Positions 4,438 to 6,296 of a stretch of DNA of 6,296 bases are shown piece after piece (the first letter of the stretch is position 1; each line of letters opens with the position of its first letter). The notes under the pieces were generated by a model that saw only the letters and a program-made list of their open reading frames with translations, ran no database searches and was not told the origin of the DNA. The DNA is from Chloroflexota bacterium (GTDB taxonomy: Bacteria > Chloroflexota > Ktedonobacteria > Ktedonobacterales > Ktedonobacteraceae): positions 1 through 6,296 of the forward strand of contig JAJZEJ010000849.1 in assembly GCA_021828635.1 (NCBI GenBank), given 5' to 3'. The position numbers and the translations under genes are program-made.

Positions 4438-6189
4438 ATGACTCATATGTCTGCTACTGACGCGGCGGTTCAGGTAATGCTGGACGAAGGTGTGGATATT
4501 GTTTTCGGTATTCCAGGTGCTGCTATTCTCCCGTTGTACCAGTCTATTCTCAAAGTGGGCAAGATTCGCCACTATATTGTGCGTCATGAAGAAGGCGGAA
4601 CACATGCGGCTGACGGCTATGCACGCGCTACCGGTAAAGTCGGCATCATGATTGGTACATCTGGCCCTGCCGGGACCAACATGATTACCGGCCTCTATAC
4701 CGCGACCGCCGATTCGATCCCTTTGATTTGCATTACTGGTCAGGCACCGACTGCCGTACAGCACAAGGAAGCCTTTCAGGCCGTCGATATTGTCGGTTGC
4801 GCAACGCCCGTCACCAAGTGGAGCGTGATGGTCAAAGAAGCGGCACAGATTCCGGGTGTTTTCCGTCAAGCTTTTCGCATTGCCCAGGATGGTCGCCCCG
4901 GTGCGGTACTGATCGATCTACCACTTGATGTGCAACGTGGCTTCTTAGAGTATGATCCCTCTGTTGATATGCCTTTACCGCGCACAAAACCCGCACCATC
5001 CACAGTAGCCACCGAACGCGCACTGGACATGCTCCTAACAGCCCAGCGCCCTCTGCTTATGCTTGGCGGCGGCGTCATCAGTGCCAATGCGACAGAAGAG
5101 TTTCGTACTCTGGCCGAATATCTCAATATTCCCGTCACTATCACGCTCATGGGCAAAGGCGGCTTTCCAGAGGATCATCCACTCTACGCCGGTATAGCTG
5201 GTATTCAAACCCAGACACGCTATGGCAATCAGATACTGCTAGAATCTGATCTGGTGTTGGCCGTGGGCGCACGTTTCGCCGACCGACACACAGGCGATCT
5301 CAGCGGCTATCGCGGCAAGCGCAAGTTCATTCAGATTGATATCGAAGCGACACAAATCGGGCGCGTCTTTCCACCGGACCTGGGCATCGTCGCTGATGCC
5401 AAGCTCGCCCTCCAGGCACTGCTAGAGCAGGCACAAGCACGCGCCATCGACGACATACGCTTCACATCCTGGACTGAGCGTATCATAGAACTGCGTTCTA
5501 CCCTCGAACGGCGCACGGATTTTACCGAGACACCGATTAAGCCGCCCAGAGTTTTCAAGGAGATCAACGAGTTTTTTGGCCGCGAGACGATCTTCGTCAC
5601 CGCCATTGGACTCTATCAAATCTGGTCGGGCCAATTTCAGAAGAGCTATCTGCCGCGTCACTATATGGTTTGTGGGCAGGCAGGCCCGCTTGGTTGGGAG
5701 ACACCAGCTTGCATTGGCGTCAAGTTGGCGCGACCAGACAAACAGGTCGTGGGCATCGTCGGCGACTACTCTTTCCAGTTTTTGATGGAGGAGATTGCCG
5801 TTGCCGTGCAATATCGCGTTCCCTTCGTGCTGGTCATGATTAACAATAGCTACATGGGCCTGATTCGCCAGTCCGAGCTATCCTATGCTATGAACTACGC
5901 CGTTGACCTTTCCTATCAAGTTGGCAATGACGATGGTAGCTTGACAAACTATGAGGCGGGTATCAACCATGTTAAGATAATGGAGGCAATGGGTAGCCTG
6001 GGGCGTCTGGTAACACAACCGGAAGATATTCGTGCCGCTTTAGCATGGGCCACACACGAATCCGAGGTACGCCGCCTGCCTGTGCTGGTCGAAATAGCTG
6101 TCGAGCGTGAGGCCAATGCCGCAATGGGTGCAGCCCTTAACGCTATCAAAGAATTTGAGCCATTGCCCGAAGAGATGGTGAACGCATAA
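4438..6189 (+). CDS. gcl: Glyoxylate carboligase (tartronate semialdehyde synthase)
   Basis: A 583-residue thiamine-diphosphate enzyme (E. coli Gcl: 593) that condenses two glyoxylates to tartronate semialdehyde plus CO2. The pyrimidine-binding domain is about 1-170, with FGIPGAAI (23-30), GTSGPAGTNMITGLYTATAD (73-92) and FQAVDI (113-118). A central FAD-type domain is about 185-335 (LGGGVI 209-214, TQIGRV 305-310). The pyrophosphate domain is about 370-560: CGQAGPLGW (412-420), typical of Gcl, and the ThDP/Mg motif from Gly442-Asp443 to Asn469-Asn470, within GDYSFQF and NNSYMGLIRQ. Similarity to E. coli Gcl continues to the C-terminus. The oddity is Glu51 (RHEEGG), where E. coli Gcl has Val51; Glu is the acetolactate-synthase state. 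Acetolactate synthase is the alternative, but the Gcl-specific motifs and the glcDEF-garR context favour Gcl. Start ATG 4438 is set by GAAAGGA eight bases upstream, and no gap separates its first 60 residues from E. coli Gcl. Confidence 0.9.
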   Translation: MTHMSATDAAVQVMLDEGVDIVFGIPGAAILPLYQSILKVGKIRHYIVRHEEGGTHAADGYARATGKVGIMIGTSGPAGTNMITGLYTATADSIPLICITGQAPTAVQHKEAFQAVDIVGCATPVTKWSVMVKEAAQIPGVFRQAFRIAQDGRPGAVLIDLPLDVQRGFLEYDPSVDMPLPRTKPAPSTVATERALDMLLTAQRPLLMLGGGVISANATEEFRTLAEYLNIPVTITLMGKGGFPEDHPLYAGIAGIQTQTRYGNQILLESDLVLAVGARFADRHTGDLSGYRGKRKFIQIDIEATQIGRVFPPDLGIVADAKLALQALLEQAQARAIDDIRFTSWTERIIELRSTLERRTDFTETPIKPPRVFKEINEFFGRETIFVTAIGLYQIWSGQFQKSYLPRHYMVCGQAGPLGWETPACIGVKLARPDKQVVGIVGDYSFQFLMEEIAVAVQYRVPFVLVMINNSYMGLIRQSELSYAMNYAVDLSYQVGNDDGSLTNYEAGINHVKIMEAMGSLGRLVTQPEDIRAALAWATHESEVRRLPVLVEIAVEREANAAMGAALNAIKEFEPLPEEMVNA

Positions 6190-6224
6190 TTCATACCGCC
6201 TGCTCCCTCTACAGCGCCGTTTTA

Positions 6225-6233
6225 TGGTACAAT
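6225..6233 (+). promoter_or_regulatory. Extended -10 promoter downstream of gcl
   Basis: TGG followed by TACAAT (6228-6233) is a TGn extended -10 with five of six consensus bases. No good -35 is seen near 6205, as is common for extended -10 promoters. Initiation is expected near 6240, giving the next gene its own transcript. Confidence 0.55.
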
Positions 6234-6242
6234 GGTAAAGAG

Positions 6243-6262
6243 GTTTTCACGTGATGGAAAAC
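6243..6262 (+). promoter_or_regulatory. Dyad in the leader of the next gene, candidate operator or 5' hairpin
   Basis: GTTTTC (6243-6248) and GAAAAC (6257-6262) form a 6-bp inverted repeat around ACGTGATG, directly after the predicted transcription start and immediately before the purine-rich ribosome site. It includes ATGGAAAA, also present upstream of garR at 3244-3251. It could be a shared operator half-site or a weak leader hairpin. Confidence 0.35.
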
Positions 6263-6277
6263 GGAAGGGAAAAGAGG

Positions 6278-6296
6278 ATGCAGGAGTTACCTGACA
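6278..6296 (+). CDS. Start of an unidentified gene (3' truncated by window)
   Basis: ATG at 6278 begins MQELPD and runs off the window. GGAAGGGA (6263-6270) lies seven bases upstream and an extended -10 promoter sits 45 bp upstream, so a real start is plausible. An in-frame ATG at 6254 would start eight codons earlier, but its ribosome site would fall at the transcript's very 5' end. Six residues do not allow identification. The pathway still lacks glycerate kinase, which is one possibility only. Confidence 0.45.

Noticed and set aside
4291..4869. A 192-codon minus-strand reading frame overlapping the start of gcl
   Set aside because: It is antisense to the well-supported gcl and crosses the inverted repeat, with no recognisable domain.
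4438..6189. Calling the gene acetolactate synthase because of Glu51
   Set aside because: CGQAGPLGW, full-length likeness to Gcl and the glcDEF-garR neighbourhood outweigh the single residue. No ilvN-type small subunit is next to it.

Overview
The window carries a bacterial glycolate/glyoxylate-to-glycerate assimilation locus, with all protein genes on the + strand. Order: the 3' end of glcD (1-260), glcE (278-1570), glcF (1570-2946), a 384-bp gene-free stretch, a tartronate semialdehyde reductase gene (garR/glxR type, 3331-4221), a 216-bp spacer with repeats, glyoxylate carboligase gcl (4438-6189), then a promoter and the probable first codons of a further gene (from about 6278). GlcDEF oxidises glycolate to glyoxylate. 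Gcl joins two glyoxylates into tartronate semialdehyde with release of CO2. GarR reduces that to D-glycerate. A glycerate kinase would complete the route; it is not visible here, and the gene starting at 6278 is an unproven candidate.

glcDEF is a tight operon: 17 bp between D and E, and a one-base TAATG overlap between E and F. garR has its own sigma70-like promoter (TTGACA, 17 bp, CATATT), and the gene after gcl has an extended -10 promoter. The locus therefore looks like three or four transcription units for one pathway.

The two intergenic stretches are the least ordinary parts. Between glcF and garR, the minus strand shows in order: three 11-bp tandem repeats (3171-3139), a weak -35, a good -10 (TATAGT, 3111-3106), a segment that can fold, and a canonical intrinsic terminator whose U-run falls on the glcF stop codon. 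Together they look like a complete small-RNA transcription unit, antisense to the flanking genes and possibly controlled by an OmpR/PhoB-type regulator. Between garR and gcl lie two inverted copies of a 24-bp palindromic element, resembling a REP doublet (REPIN).

The predicted Gcl has glutamate at residue 51, the position where the E. coli enzyme is known for having valine instead of the canonical thiamine-enzyme glutamate.

Organism: a bacterium with moderate G+C, strong purine-rich ribosome sites and sigma70-type promoters. The overall look suggests Chloroflexota (Ktedonobacteria-like) or a similar soil bacterium, but this is a low-confidence impression; the sequence alone does not settle it.
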